From Exilispira sp964581895 (GTDB lineage Bacteria; Spirochaetota; JAAYUW01), in NCBI GenBank assembly GCA_964581895.1, contig CAZOPR010000001.1, positions 310,001 through 374,000 on the forward strand: a stretch of 64,000 nucleotides of DNA, given 5' to 3'. Positions 17,190 to 26,407 of the stretch are shown here, in pieces (position 1 is the stretch's first letter; each line of letters opens with the position of its first letter). A program made the translations under genes and the position numbers. The notes beneath the pieces were generated by a model. That model was not told the origin of the DNA and ran no database searches. It saw nothing but the letters and a program-made list of their open reading frames with translations.

Positions 17190-17897
17190 ATGATGAAAGT
17201 TGTAAAACTTAAGTTATATCAAAACTTGTGTAACTATAGGAGAGAGGGAAGTTTTGGATATGTACAAACATATCCACTTCCTACTCCTTCTATGATTAAA
17301 GGGATGGCTCATGCTCTATTAGGATTAAATGAATACAAACCCTTGAAAATATCGATTCAAGGCGAGAGTGACGGTGTCGTTACTAACATCCAAAAGGTTT
17401 ATAAATTTGATAGAGATCCAAAAAGTAGACCTCAAAATCCTTATAAAGTTATTGTAGGAGATAGTGAGAAGACAGCTACTCATGGTATGTTGTTTGTTGA
17501 TTTGCATATAAATATGAGATTAATTATTCATATTCATTTTGATGAAGAAAATTTAAACGAAGAGTTAGTTAATAAAATTAAAGAAGCTACTGTTGTATTA
17601 GGAAGAAATGAGGATATAGCACGAATAGATGAAGCTAAATTAGTTGAAGTTAAGGAACCTACTGAGAGAAGAGTTAAAACAAGATACCCAATGTATGTTA
17701 TTTCAGATAGTTTAGTTGAGAAAACAGGAACAGCTTTTAGACTATCATTCTATTATCAAAATGTTGAATCTTTTGATGAAAATAGGATTTTTAAGTTTGT
17801 TGATGTAAATTACATTGGAAAAGATGTTACTTTAAAAAAGGATTTGGTAAATGTTGATAGTGATAATGATATTATATCCTGGTTAGGATTAAATTAA
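17190..17897 (+). CDS. cas5: Type I-B Cas5 (Cas5t family)
   Basis: RAMP protein that caps the 5' handle of the crRNA in Cascade. Recognised from its N-terminal strand VVKLKLYQNLCNYRREGSF, the PLPTPSMIKGMAHALLG segment (the Cas5 signature around residues 28-44), and the C-terminal half with VLGRNEDIARIDEAK. 235 residues is the usual size. Two adjacent ATGs (17190, 17193) are possible; AGAGGG precedes them. The gene is placed as expected between cas7 and cas3. Confidence 0.9.
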   Translation: MMKVVKLKLYQNLCNYRREGSFGYVQTYPLPTPSMIKGMAHALLGLNEYKPLKISIQGESDGVVTNIQKVYKFDRDPKSRPQNPYKVIVGDSEKTATHGMLFVDLHINMRLIIHIHFDEENLNEELVNKIKEATVVLGRNEDIARIDEAKLVEVKEPTERRVKTRYPMYVISDSLVEKTGTAFRLSFYYQNVESFDENRIFKFVDVNYIGKDVTLKKDLVNVDSDNDIISWLGLN

Positions 17898-17901
17898 AAT
17901 T

Positions 17902-20076
17902 ATGAAGAATGAAATCTTTTATGCAAAATCAAGTGGAGAGACTATAGAAGAGCATAATCAAAAACTTATAGATGCTCTTGAAAGTCTAAAGAAGAAAGGC
18001 TTTTTAGTTAATTGGTTAGATGAGAAACATGAAAAGATTATCCGAGAAATTATTTACTTTCATGATCAGGGGAAGAAGAATCCAGAATTTCAGAATAGAA
18101 TGAGAAGAATTTTAAATTTACCGACACTTGAAGGTGATTTTGAAACAATTCCTCACGAATGGTTGTCGCCTGCGTTTATTACTGAAGAAGAGGAAAATGA
18201 AATAAAAGGCATATTGTCAAATTTAAATTTGGATAGAGAACAGTTTTTTAACTTTTTTGTGTTTGCAATTATCGCCCATCATCACCGCAATTATTTGCCT
18301 GATAACGAAAAAATACAAATTATTATAGAATGGATGAATACAAACTATAATCTAAAATTAGAGTATTTTTATAATGTCCAAGAATTATTGAATACATATA
18401 ATGCTTCTGAAGACAGAGAAAGATGGAAAAGATATTTTGTTTATAGAATTAGATGGCTTGGTTTATTACAAAAATGTGATTATGCAGCTTCTGCTGGAAT
18501 TGACCCAGAGCAAAGATATGATGGTGATTTCAGGAATAATTTTGAAAACTGGCTAATGAAAAAAAACTGGAAACTAAGGGAATTTCAGCAAAAAGCTGGA
18601 GAATGTTCTAATAAAAGTATTTTAATAATAGCTTCAACAGGTATGGGTAAAACAGAAGCGGCTATGAACTGGATAAATGGAGATAAAGCTTTTTATATTC
18701 TTGGAATAAGAATTGCAGTCAACCAGATGTATAAAAGATTTTATGAAATTTTTAGAGATAATGTAATCCTTCTTCATGGAGAATCTTCATTAAACTATGC
18801 TGAATTTGCTGAAGATGAGAACGATTATGAGATTAAAATCGCAAAGGCAAGACAACTATCATATCCATTGACGGTGGCTACTGCGGATCAGTTGATTACT
18901 AATGTTTTTAAATTTCCTGGTTTTGAAATGGTGTATTTAACTGCTTCATATTCAAAGATAATTATTGATGAAATACAAAGTTTTTCACCAGCATCTATCG
19001 CTGCTATTGTAGTATTTTTGAAAGAGATAGTTTCGTTAGATGGCAAATTTATGCTTATGACTGCTACTTTGCCCCCATTTGTCAAAAAAGAATTTGAAGA
19101 TGTAAGTGATGTTGTGTTTTTAGGAAGTCACCTTTTGTATCTAAAAAGACACAGAATAAAACTTATTTCACAAGAAATAAACTCAGAGGAAATTCTGAGG
19201 TTAATCAATGAAAATAAGAATAAGAAAATCTTAATTATATGCAATACAGTTAAAAAAGCACAAAAGCTATATGATTTTCTCAAACAAAATAACTTTGAAG
19301 CTAACTTGCTTCATTCTCGTTTTATTGGTATTCATAGAAAATTTAAAGAAAGACAAATAATGTGTGCGAAGGCTCCCTGTATATGGATTACTACTCAGGT
19401 TGTAGAAGCATCGTTAGATATAGATTTCGATTTACTTTTAACTGAACATGCTTCTATCGAAGCCTTATTGCAAAGGTTTGGGAGATGTTATAGAAAACAG
19501 GAATATACCTTAAATGAACCTAATATATATATCTTTCAGGGTGAACCATCAAGAATATATGACCCTTATCTCTTTCAAAAGAGTTGGGAAGTTTTAAAGG
19601 AATATGATAATAAACTTTTGTCTGAAGAAGATAAACAAGAAATGATAAAAAAAGTATTTTTAAATATTGAAAACACAGAATATTTTAAGAAATATAAGAA
19701 AATGAAAGATTTGCTTGAGCTTGGATATAGATCAGAAAATAGAAATCAGGCTGAACAAGATTTTAGGGAAATAATAAATAACTATAGTGTAATACCTATG
19801 CCTATTTATAACTTATATAAAGATAAAATATTAAAAATAATTTCATTTATTGAAGATTACAATAATCAGAGGTTTGAGAGAATAAAAATGCAAGGGAAAC
19901 TTACTAATTATCTTATTCCTGTTCAAATATTTGGGAATAATAGGAGTTTATTAAGATGTATAGAACAATCAAAATATTGCAAAAAGCATGATATAATGTT
20001 GATGGAAGGAGTTTCTTATTCCTTTGAAAAAGGATTAAAATTTGTAAATTTTCAAGAAGAAGATAATATAATTTAG
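17902..20076 (+). CDS. cas3: Type I CRISPR helicase-nuclease Cas3
   Basis: Effector nuclease of the I-B system, recruited to Cascade-bound DNA. An N-terminal HD domain carries His18, His54-Asp55 in YFHDQGK, the AHHHRN triplet and KCDYAAS; all the usual metal ligands appear present. The SF2 helicase follows: Walker A STGMGKTEA at about residue 245, DEIQ at about 355, the TATLP motif, and C-terminal VEASLDIDFD and QRFGR motifs at about 500-525. Length 724 is typical. It starts four bases after cas5. An intact nuclease plus helicase indicates a functional DNA-degrading arm. Confidence 0.95.
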   Translation: MKNEIFYAKSSGETIEEHNQKLIDALESLKKKGFLVNWLDEKHEKIIREIIYFHDQGKKNPEFQNRMRRILNLPTLEGDFETIPHEWLSPAFITEEEENEIKGILSNLNLDREQFFNFFVFAIIAHHHRNYLPDNEKIQIIIEWMNTNYNLKLEYFYNVQELLNTYNASEDRERWKRYFVYRIRWLGLLQKCDYAASAGIDPEQRYDGDFRNNFENWLMKKNWKLREFQQKAGECSNKSILIIASTGMGKTEAAMNWINGDKAFYILGIRIAVNQMYKRFYEIFRDNVILLHGESSLNYAEFAEDENDYEIKIAKARQLSYPLTVATADQLITNVFKFPGFEMVYLTASYSKIIIDEIQSFSPASIAAIVVFLKEIVSLDGKFMLMTATLPPFVKKEFEDVSDVVFLGSHLLYLKRHRIKLISQEINSEEILRLINENKNKKILIICNTVKKAQKLYDFLKQNNFEANLLHSRFIGIHRKFKERQIMCAKAPCIWITTQVVEASLDIDFDLLLTEHASIEALLQRFGRCYRKQEYTLNEPNIYIFQGEPSRIYDPYLFQKSWEVLKEYDNKLLSEEDKQEMIKKVFLNIENTEYFKKYKKMKDLLELGYRSENRNQAEQDFREIINNYSVIPMPIYNLYKDKILKIISFIEDYNNQRFERIKMQGKLTNYLIPVQIFGNNRSLLRCIEQSKYCKKHDIMLMEGVSYSFEKGLKFVNFQEEDNII

Positions 20077-20086
20077 AGGCTCTCCT

Positions 20087-20581
20087 ATGCCCTCACCCAT
20101 TATTACAGGCACGCAGGTTGCCTATTACATCATCTGTCACCGAAAGTTGTGGCTTTTTAGTAAGAACATCTCTATGGAACATACAAGTGAACTTGTCGAT
20201 ATTGGCAAGATTATTCATGAAAATTCTTATATGAGAAAAAGAAAGGAAGTTGAGCTTGAAGGCATTAAAGTAGATTTGTTAGATGCAAGGCATGGCATAA
20301 TTCATGAAGTAAAAAAATCAAAATCTTTAGAAGAGGCTCATTTGTGGCAGATTAAATATTATCTTTATTATTTTAAGCAGATCGGTATTGAAATAGAGGG
20401 TATAATTGATTATCCAAAGATTAGAAGAAAAGAAAGAATTATCCTTGATAAAAATGATTTATCAAGAATTCAATTCATATTAAATGATATAGATTCTATA
20501 GTGGGCTTAAAAACTCCACCGTTACTTTTAAACAAGCCCTATTGTAAAAAATGCAGCTACTTTGAGTTTTGCTATTGTTAA
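20087..20581 (+). CDS. cas4: Cas4 exonuclease
   Basis: Fe-S RecB-like nuclease that trims prespacers and checks PAM and orientation during adaptation with Cas1-Cas2. An N-terminal TGTQVAYYIICHRKLWL carries the first cluster cysteine (Cys17), the nuclease core includes IIHEVKKSKSLEEAH with the QxxxY-like LWQIKYYLYYF, and the last cysteines lie in YCKKCSYFEFC. Length 164 is standard. It is unusual in being separated from cas1-cas2 by the whole 10-kb cmr block. Confidence 0.93.
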   Translation: MPSPIITGTQVAYYIICHRKLWLFSKNISMEHTSELVDIGKIIHENSYMRKRKEVELEGIKVDLLDARHGIIHEVKKSKSLEEAHLWQIKYYLYYFKQIGIEIEGIIDYPKIRRKERIILDKNDLSRIQFILNDIDSIVGLKTPPLLLNKPYCKKCSYFEFCYC

Positions 20582-20607
20582 TATAAAAATAAATTAAGGA
20601 GGTTTTT

Positions 20608-20991
20608 ATGTCAGAATTGAAAACTTTAAATCAAGAAAGAGCAAATTTTGCTTTAAAGAAAATTCAAATAATTAAAGAAGAGGTTAAATCTGAGGAGAAA
20701 AAAAATAAATTTGCTTCAAATGCAAAAAGATTACCAGCATTAATTACAACAAATGGACTAATTCCAGCTTTAGCTTTTTTGAAGTCAAAAGATGAAACAA
20801 GACCTGTATATGATACGATTAATGATTGGCTAAAGCAAAAAGGTTTTAGCAAAGATAATAAAGATGTTTTGGAATATTTGTTAGATTGTAATTTTTCCAC
20901 TCTTAGACTTGCTACAATGGAAGCTTTATCTTTTGCTAATTGGCTAAAAAGAATGGTGGAAATAGAAATTAAGGAGAAAAACAATGAATAA
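20608..20991 (+). CDS. cmr5: Type III-B small subunit Cmr5
   Basis: Small helical subunit lining the target-RNA side of the Cmr complex. The sequence LNQERANFALKKIQIIKEE, SNAKRLPALITTNGLIPALAFL and YDTINDWLKQKGF matches Cmr5 throughout, and its length of 127 is normal. AAGGAGG precedes ATG 20608. It opens the cmr block directly after cas4 and overlaps cmr6 by eight bases. Confidence 0.92.
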   Translation: MSELKTLNQERANFALKKIQIIKEEVKSEEKKNKFASNAKRLPALITTNGLIPALAFLKSKDETRPVYDTINDWLKQKGFSKDNKDVLEYLLDCNFSTLRLATMEALSFANWLKRMVEIEIKEKNNE

Positions 20992-22144
20992 TAGAAATAT
21001 TAGAAATCCAGATCCAAAATTTTCTATTAATAATGGAAAAGTGTGGTTTGGGAATAGTTTTTTTAAATTTGAGAAAACACTGAAAAATGATAAAAAAGAT
21101 GATCTTATAAAATCTTTTTTTGAAACTATATTTAATGATATTAGTATTAAAATTAATAATTATCATTTTTTGATTCAAAAATTAATTCCAGTTTTAAGTT
21201 TTAAAATTCGAGACAATACAAAAAATGAAGAGAAAAGTTTATTTGATCTCAATAAGGAATGTATTGGAGGTGAAAGCAAAAAATTTATTCTTGAAAAATT
21301 TGTTGATAATTTTAAAATCAATAATTCTGAATTTTTTAAAAATACAACTGATACTATAAAAGATAACTTTCTTGGATTTCAAAGTATTTATACAAATTCT
21401 ATTGTAACAGAAACCCCTCTCATTTGTGGTCTTGGTGCAACTCATGTTTTAGAAACTTCTTTAACTTTACATCATATTTGGGGCGTTCCATATATACCTG
21501 GAAGTAGTTTAAAAGGAGTTTGCAGACAGGTGGCTTTTTGGAAGTTAGTGGAAGAAGAAAAAATAGAAGAAGGTAAACTTGAAGATTTTCAAAAGAAATT
21601 TTATGGTGATTTAACAATTGATGATAAAAAAACTTTAAATTATCAACTTCTTTTTGGCGCTCAAGATTTTAAAGGGCTTCTTTTATTTCTTGATGCTTAT
21701 CCAGAATGTGAAAATGACCAAAAAATATTTAAACTTGATATAATGAATCCTCATTATAGTAGCTATTATGGGGATGATTCAGGTAAAACTCCACCAGCAG
21801 ACTGGGAGAACCCAATTCCAATATTTTTTTTAACAGTAAATGAAGGTGTTAAGTTTAGATTTGTAGTTTTGTTTGATAAATGGAGATGGGAGAAAATAAA
21901 AAATGGTGGTATATATATAACTAAAGATAAAAAGAAGTATTTAATTGTAAATAAAGAAAATACTGAAAATAAAAAAGATATAGAAAATGATAATGAAAAA
22001 ATAATAAAAGTAAATTTACCAGTTGAACAATTTGAGAATATATTAGAAAATGAAGGCTTTTTTAATAATATTTTAAAACAAGCATTATCATTTTATGGAG
22101 TAGGTTCAAAGACAAGGTTGGGCTATGGAAGTTTTAAAGTATAG
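20984..22144 (+). CDS. cmr6: Type III-B RAMP protein Cmr6
   Basis: RAMP subunit at the 3' end of the Cmr backbone. After a charged N-terminal extension of about 140 residues comes the RAMP core: CGLGATHVLETSLTLHHI, then GVPYIPGSSLKGVCRQ (the RAMP G-loop), and a C-terminal GVGSKTRLGYGSFKV. At 386 residues it is longer than many Cmr6 proteins. AAGGAG precedes ATG 20984. It overlaps both neighbours (8 bases with cmr5, 20 with csx3), so strict co-translation is expected. Confidence 0.9.
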   Translation: MNNRNIRNPDPKFSINNGKVWFGNSFFKFEKTLKNDKKDDLIKSFFETIFNDISIKINNYHFLIQKLIPVLSFKIRDNTKNEEKSLFDLNKECIGGESKKFILEKFVDNFKINNSEFFKNTTDTIKDNFLGFQSIYTNSIVTETPLICGLGATHVLETSLTLHHIWGVPYIPGSSLKGVCRQVAFWKLVEEEKIEEGKLEDFQKKFYGDLTIDDKKTLNYQLLFGAQDFKGLLLFLDAYPECENDQKIFKLDIMNPHYSSYYGDDSGKTPPADWENPIPIFFLTVNEGVKFRFVVLFDKWRWEKIKNGGIYITKDKKKYLIVNKENTENKKDIENDNEKIIKVNLPVEQFENILENEGFFNNILKQALSFYGVGSKTRLGYGSFKV

Positions 22145-22439
22145 TATAAAGCAAAATGAAAAAATGGCTTTGCTTGAGTTTGAGATACAGAGAAACTTAG
22201 ACCCAGAAGATTTGAAGGATATAAAGTTGCCTGATCCAGTTAAAGAAGGTTTTTCTCATAAACTATTAATTTTATCAGGTCGAGGACCAATATGGCTTTA
22301 CGCTTTTATGGTTCATCATTTTCATCCATGCAAAGCAGTTGCTATTTTTGACCCAAGACTTGATGGGGCGGTAGTTGTGGAAAGTCATAATAATGAATTT
22401 AATGTTGGAGAGGTAGTTAAATATGAAAATATTATTTGA
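22125..22439 (+). CDS. csx3: Csx3/Crn3-type ring nuclease
   Basis: Degrades the cyclic tetra-adenylate messenger made by Cas10, switching off CARF effectors; Csx3 has also been described as an RNA deadenylase. The 104-residue protein matches the family closely: SGRGPIWL at residues 51-58, the His cluster H64-H65-F66-H67, FDPRLDGAVVVESH at 75-88. The conserved His and Asp positions needed for manganese-dependent cleavage appear to be there. It overlaps cmr6 upstream and csx1 downstream (17 bases), so the off switch is made together with the effector it controls. Confidence 0.9.
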   Translation: MEVLKYSIKQNEKMALLEFEIQRNLDPEDLKDIKLPDPVKEGFSHKLLILSGRGPIWLYAFMVHHFHPCKAVAIFDPRLDGAVVVESHNNEFNVGEVVKYENII

Positions 22440-23751
22440 AGTTTGGGGAAATTATAAAAAATGGAGAAAAGTTAATTATTTATTTAATGGGAAAAATAAA
22501 GAAAGCGAAACTAGTTTGCAGATACTTTATGAAAATATAAGACCTGACAAAGTTTTTATAATTCTTTCAGATACTCTTATTGATAATTTTATATCAAATT
22601 CAAAAAACATGGTATATATAGATTTTATAGATAGTATAAAAGAAGATGTTTTGAATTTTGTTAATAATGAAATTTTACAAAAAGAGAATTTATTAGTAAT
22701 ACCAGGGGTTGGTAGTTTTGAAAAATCTGAATTTAAAGGTAATCCAAATAATTTTTTTTATATATTATATTATGAAGTTGTTAAAAAAATTAATGAATTA
22801 TTAGAAAAAAAATCAGAAAGTAATGAAAAAATAAATCGGATTGATATTTATCTTGATATAACTCATGGAATAAATTATATGACAATTATGGCATATAGAG
22901 CTTTAAAAGAAATATTTAGTATAATTTCATTTTTTTATAATATTAAATTTATTGTTTTAAATAGTGATCCAGTAATTGGTAGTAATGTTAATCAAGTAAA
23001 TATAAATAAAATTGAAAATGTTAATTTATCTCCTCAGTTTAATTTTTATAAATTTAATGGTTATAATCTATTACGTCCATTTGGTGAAATTGATGATACT
23101 ATAAAAAATGAGATTGGAAAACAAATTAAAGATATTGAGAATAACAAAAAAGAAATAATTGATAATTCTTATTTTTTTGGAGGATCTTTTCAAAATGCAT
23201 TATTACCTTTTATCTATTATTTATTTCCAGATATAAATAAATTAGAAGAATTTATAGATAAAATTATTGGTTTTTTTAAAGAAAAGTTATTTATTGAAAA
23301 TAAAGATATAAATAAGATTTTTATTGTTCAACAAGTTGAAATTCAACCTTTATTTCATTCTATATTGCAGATATTTTTATTAACTAAATTGTTATTCAAA
23401 AATTACAATATACAAAAAAAATATGAAATTGATAAAGAAGAGATTAATAGTTTAAAAGAATTATTTAATTATAATAGGACATTAAAGATGAGATTAAATA
23501 AAGAGTTAGAAAAAATAAGAGATATAATGAATATAGAAAATGAATATAAGGACTATGGTTTTTATGTTTTGAAAAATGAGTATAAAGAAGAAGATAATAT
23601 TGATGATAGAAATCTTTATGCTCATTGTGGTTTTGCATACACAATTATACAGATAAAAAAGGTTAATGAAAAAATTCTTATAAGATTAAAAGATAGTGTG
23701 TTAGATAATATTTGTAAAATAATTTTAAATAATTTATTAAAAGGAGATTAA
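22423..23751 (+). CDS. csx1: Csx1-type CARF-HEPN ribonuclease
   Basis: Ancillary effector activated by cyclic oligoadenylate, degrading RNA without sequence guidance. The N-terminal half is a CARF domain with the marker YLDITHGINYMTIM (Asp145 to Gly149 region), where the messenger binds. The C-terminal HEPN domain has RNLYAH, the RX4-6H catalytic motif with Arg396 and His401. Length 442 fits Csx1. Between the domains is an Asn/Lys/Ile-rich region. The start overlaps csx3; cmr2 begins two bases after the stop. Adjacent Cas10 with GGDD makes a complete signalling chain. Confidence 0.9.
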   Translation: MKILFEVWGNYKKWRKVNYLFNGKNKESETSLQILYENIRPDKVFIILSDTLIDNFISNSKNMVYIDFIDSIKEDVLNFVNNEILQKENLLVIPGVGSFEKSEFKGNPNNFFYILYYEVVKKINELLEKKSESNEKINRIDIYLDITHGINYMTIMAYRALKEIFSIISFFYNIKFIVLNSDPVIGSNVNQVNINKIENVNLSPQFNFYKFNGYNLLRPFGEIDDTIKNEIGKQIKDIENNKKEIIDNSYFFGGSFQNALLPFIYYLFPDINKLEEFIDKIIGFFKEKLFIENKDINKIFIVQQVEIQPLFHSILQIFLLTKLLFKNYNIQKKYEIDKEEINSLKELFNYNRTLKMRLNKELEKIRDIMNIENEYKDYGFYVLKNEYKEEDNIDDRNLYAHCGFAYTIIQIKKVNEKILIRLKDSVLDNICKIILNNLLKGD

Positions 23752-23752
23752 T

Positions 23753-26389
23753 ATGCTCAATTTAAGCCAAGTAAATTATAGTCTGAAACTTAAAGCTCTT
23801 CTTCACGATCCGGTAAATAAAATTTGGCTTATGAGTAATAAATTTAGTCTTAAACATGAGAACTATATAAAAAATTATAAGCTTAAATGGCATGAGAAGG
23901 TAGCTGAAGATCTCTTTAGATTTATTTTAGAAGATGATTTGAAAGATGATAAAATTGAAATCGCAGATATATTATCTTCTGCAATTTCAAGAATTGTTGT
24001 TGCACCTCAATTAAAAGATGAGACTAAACGGCAGGAGTTTAATGAAGATGCTGCAGTTTTTCTTGAGGATGCAAAATATATTGATCCGTTTTCTGGAAAT
24101 AAAATTGATATTGGCTTTCCAAAAAATCAAGATGAAGTAAAAAATATTTTTGAAAAAATTGGGGAATTAGATTTTTCAAGTCAACAAGAAAGGGCAAGGC
24201 TTTCTTTTCTATTTCTCTGGAGATTTTTACTAGAAGTTTTTTCATGGATAAATACTCATCCAGCAGATTCAAGAGCACCAAATCATTCTATATATGACCA
24301 TCTTGTTCAGACTGCAGCTATAGCCACTTGTCTTGATGTAGATAAGCCAGCATTTTTGATTTTTACTATTACTCCTGTTCAATCTTTTATAGCAACTGCA
24401 AGGAAAACTTCAGACCTGTGGGCTGGAAGTTATTTACTTTCATATTTGATTTACAAAGCTATTGAAGTAATAATGGAAAATTATGGGCCTGATCATATTA
24501 TTTTCTCAAATCTTTTAGGCCAGCCGCTTGTTGATAAATGGCTTAAAGATAAATTTGATGGTAAATTTAATATATTTGCTGAAGATTGGTTTTCAAATTT
24601 TCAAACTAATTGTCGGTTAGATGAAAAACTTACAATTGCGAACTTCCCGAATAGATTTTTAGCAATAGTCCCTTATAAAGAAGCGAAGGATATAGCGGAG
24701 AATTGTCAAAAGGCTGTCGAAAAAACTATTAGTGATTTGTTAGAAAAAATCCCTAAACATTTAAAAAGTATTTTGTCACCAAAAACAGATAATATAAAGA
24801 ATAATATTGCAAGTTACTTGAAACCTTTCTGGGTTGTGCTGCCATGGTATAAAGATAGTTATACAGATATTGATACAGTAATAAATGAATATGAAAACCT
24901 TGTAGGTAAAAATAATTTATTGGAAGCTATTCATATTATCAAATCTCACCCTTACTATGGTACTGCTAATGTTGGAAATGCTTATTCTTTACTTGTAGAG
25001 CTTACTGAAAGATTTTTAGCAGCACGAAAGATGATAAAAGATTTTGTACTTATAGAGCCTCAAACAGGTGAAAAGTGTCATTTGTGTGGAGAGTATGATA
25101 TTTTGCCTTTAAATGATGCATGGAAAAATCTTATTGATAAACATTATGTTTCAAAAAGTGAAAGGCTCTGTGGGGTTTGTTTGTTTAAGAGGTTTTTGTC
25201 AGAAATTTTTAAGAATGAATTTAATCTAACTGAAGATATTAAATTCCCTTCAACATCAGAGATGGCTACAGTTAAGTATAAACTATCTATTAATGATGAT
25301 TTAATAGGAAAATTCAAAAATAAATTTAATGAAGTTTTTGGAAATAGTAAACCACCAGAAATCAAAAGTATTCCAGCTTTGAAAAACCATAAACTATACA
25401 GTATTGATGGACAATGGTTGATGGAATCTTCATATAGAAAAGAATATTTAGAAAATGAATTTGGAATAATTATAGAAGAAAGTAAACTCGAAGGTATGAA
25501 AAAATTTTTAAAAGATAATAAAATTAATCCACCCACTTACTACGCTATTCTTGCCATGGATGGGGATAACATGGGAAAATGGCTTAAGGGAGAATTTTTG
25601 CCAGAGATCGAGAAATTGATCCATGAGAAAGCCCAAAAAAGCCTATTAGATTATTCTACGGGTAATGATAGAAAAGAATTAGAAACCTTACTCAGAATGA
25701 AACATCCAATGTCACCTTCGTTTCACAATCTTTTTTCAAGAAAGCTTTCTGAATTTGCTTTGAATACAGTTCGAGATATTGTTGAAACCAAACATTATGG
25801 CAAGCTCATATATGCTGGCGGTGATGATGTGCTCACATTTTTGCCTGTTGATGAGGCTTTGAATTGTGCTTTTGAACTTAACAAAGAGTTTAAAACTCTG
25901 TTGGGTAATAATCAAAATGCTTCAATGAGTGCTGGGATTGTGTTTGTTCATCATAAGTATCCGCTTGAGTTATCTTTAGATGAGGTTAGGGATGCTGAAA
26001 AGAAGGCAAAAAACAAGTATGGAAGGAATTCAGTTTGTATAAAGTATATTTCAGGTGGAGGACAGGCAAGACATTTTGGAATGAAATGGGATGATAAAGA
26101 ATTTTTTGATGGTATTATAAGCAAGTATTCTAAAGACGAATTATCCACAAAATTTGCCTATGATTTTATGGATATTGTAAATAGTGTTGGTTATACTGAA
26201 AATGGAAGTAATGATAATTTGAAGCAAATATTGAAAAATGAGCTATTGAGAATTTACAGGCATAAAAAATATTCGGGAAATGAAAATAATTTTGAAAATA
26301 TAATGCTTCAACAATTTGAAAAAATGAGTCCACAGGATTTTGCGAATATGTTTATTATTGCAAGATTTGTGGCTCGGATAAAAGGTTAA
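23753..26389 (+). CDS. cmr2: Type III-B Cas10 (Cmr2)
   Basis: Signature subunit of the Cmr complex. An HD pair (His18-Asp19 in ALLHDPVNK) starts the protein and may provide single-strand DNase activity. TITPVQSFIATARKTSDLW identifies Cmr2. A zinc site is formed by CHLC (Cys442, Cys445) and CGVC (Cys473, Cys476). The Palm domain has an intact GGDD at residues 689-692, required to make cyclic oligoadenylate from ATP. Length 878 is normal. It lies between csx1 and cmr1. HD and GGDD motifs are both kept, so nothing suggests inactivation. Confidence 0.95.
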   Translation: MLNLSQVNYSLKLKALLHDPVNKIWLMSNKFSLKHENYIKNYKLKWHEKVAEDLFRFILEDDLKDDKIEIADILSSAISRIVVAPQLKDETKRQEFNEDAAVFLEDAKYIDPFSGNKIDIGFPKNQDEVKNIFEKIGELDFSSQQERARLSFLFLWRFLLEVFSWINTHPADSRAPNHSIYDHLVQTAAIATCLDVDKPAFLIFTITPVQSFIATARKTSDLWAGSYLLSYLIYKAIEVIMENYGPDHIIFSNLLGQPLVDKWLKDKFDGKFNIFAEDWFSNFQTNCRLDEKLTIANFPNRFLAIVPYKEAKDIAENCQKAVEKTISDLLEKIPKHLKSILSPKTDNIKNNIASYLKPFWVVLPWYKDSYTDIDTVINEYENLVGKNNLLEAIHIIKSHPYYGTANVGNAYSLLVELTERFLAARKMIKDFVLIEPQTGEKCHLCGEYDILPLNDAWKNLIDKHYVSKSERLCGVCLFKRFLSEIFKNEFNLTEDIKFPSTSEMATVKYKLSINDDLIGKFKNKFNEVFGNSKPPEIKSIPALKNHKLYSIDGQWLMESSYRKEYLENEFGIIIEESKLEGMKKFLKDNKINPPTYYAILAMDGDNMGKWLKGEFLPEIEKLIHEKAQKSLLDYSTGNDRKELETLLRMKHPMSPSFHNLFSRKLSEFALNTVRDIVETKHYGKLIYAGGDDVLTFLPVDEALNCAFELNKEFKTLLGNNQNASMSAGIVFVHHKYPLELSLDEVRDAEKKAKNKYGRNSVCIKYISGGGQARHFGMKWDDKEFFDGIISKYSKDELSTKFAYDFMDIVNSVGYTENGSNDNLKQILKNELLRIYRHKKYSGNENNFENIMLQQFEKMSPQDFANMFIIARFVARIKG

Positions 26390-26407
26390 TTCCTAAAGGA
26401 GCAGCTT

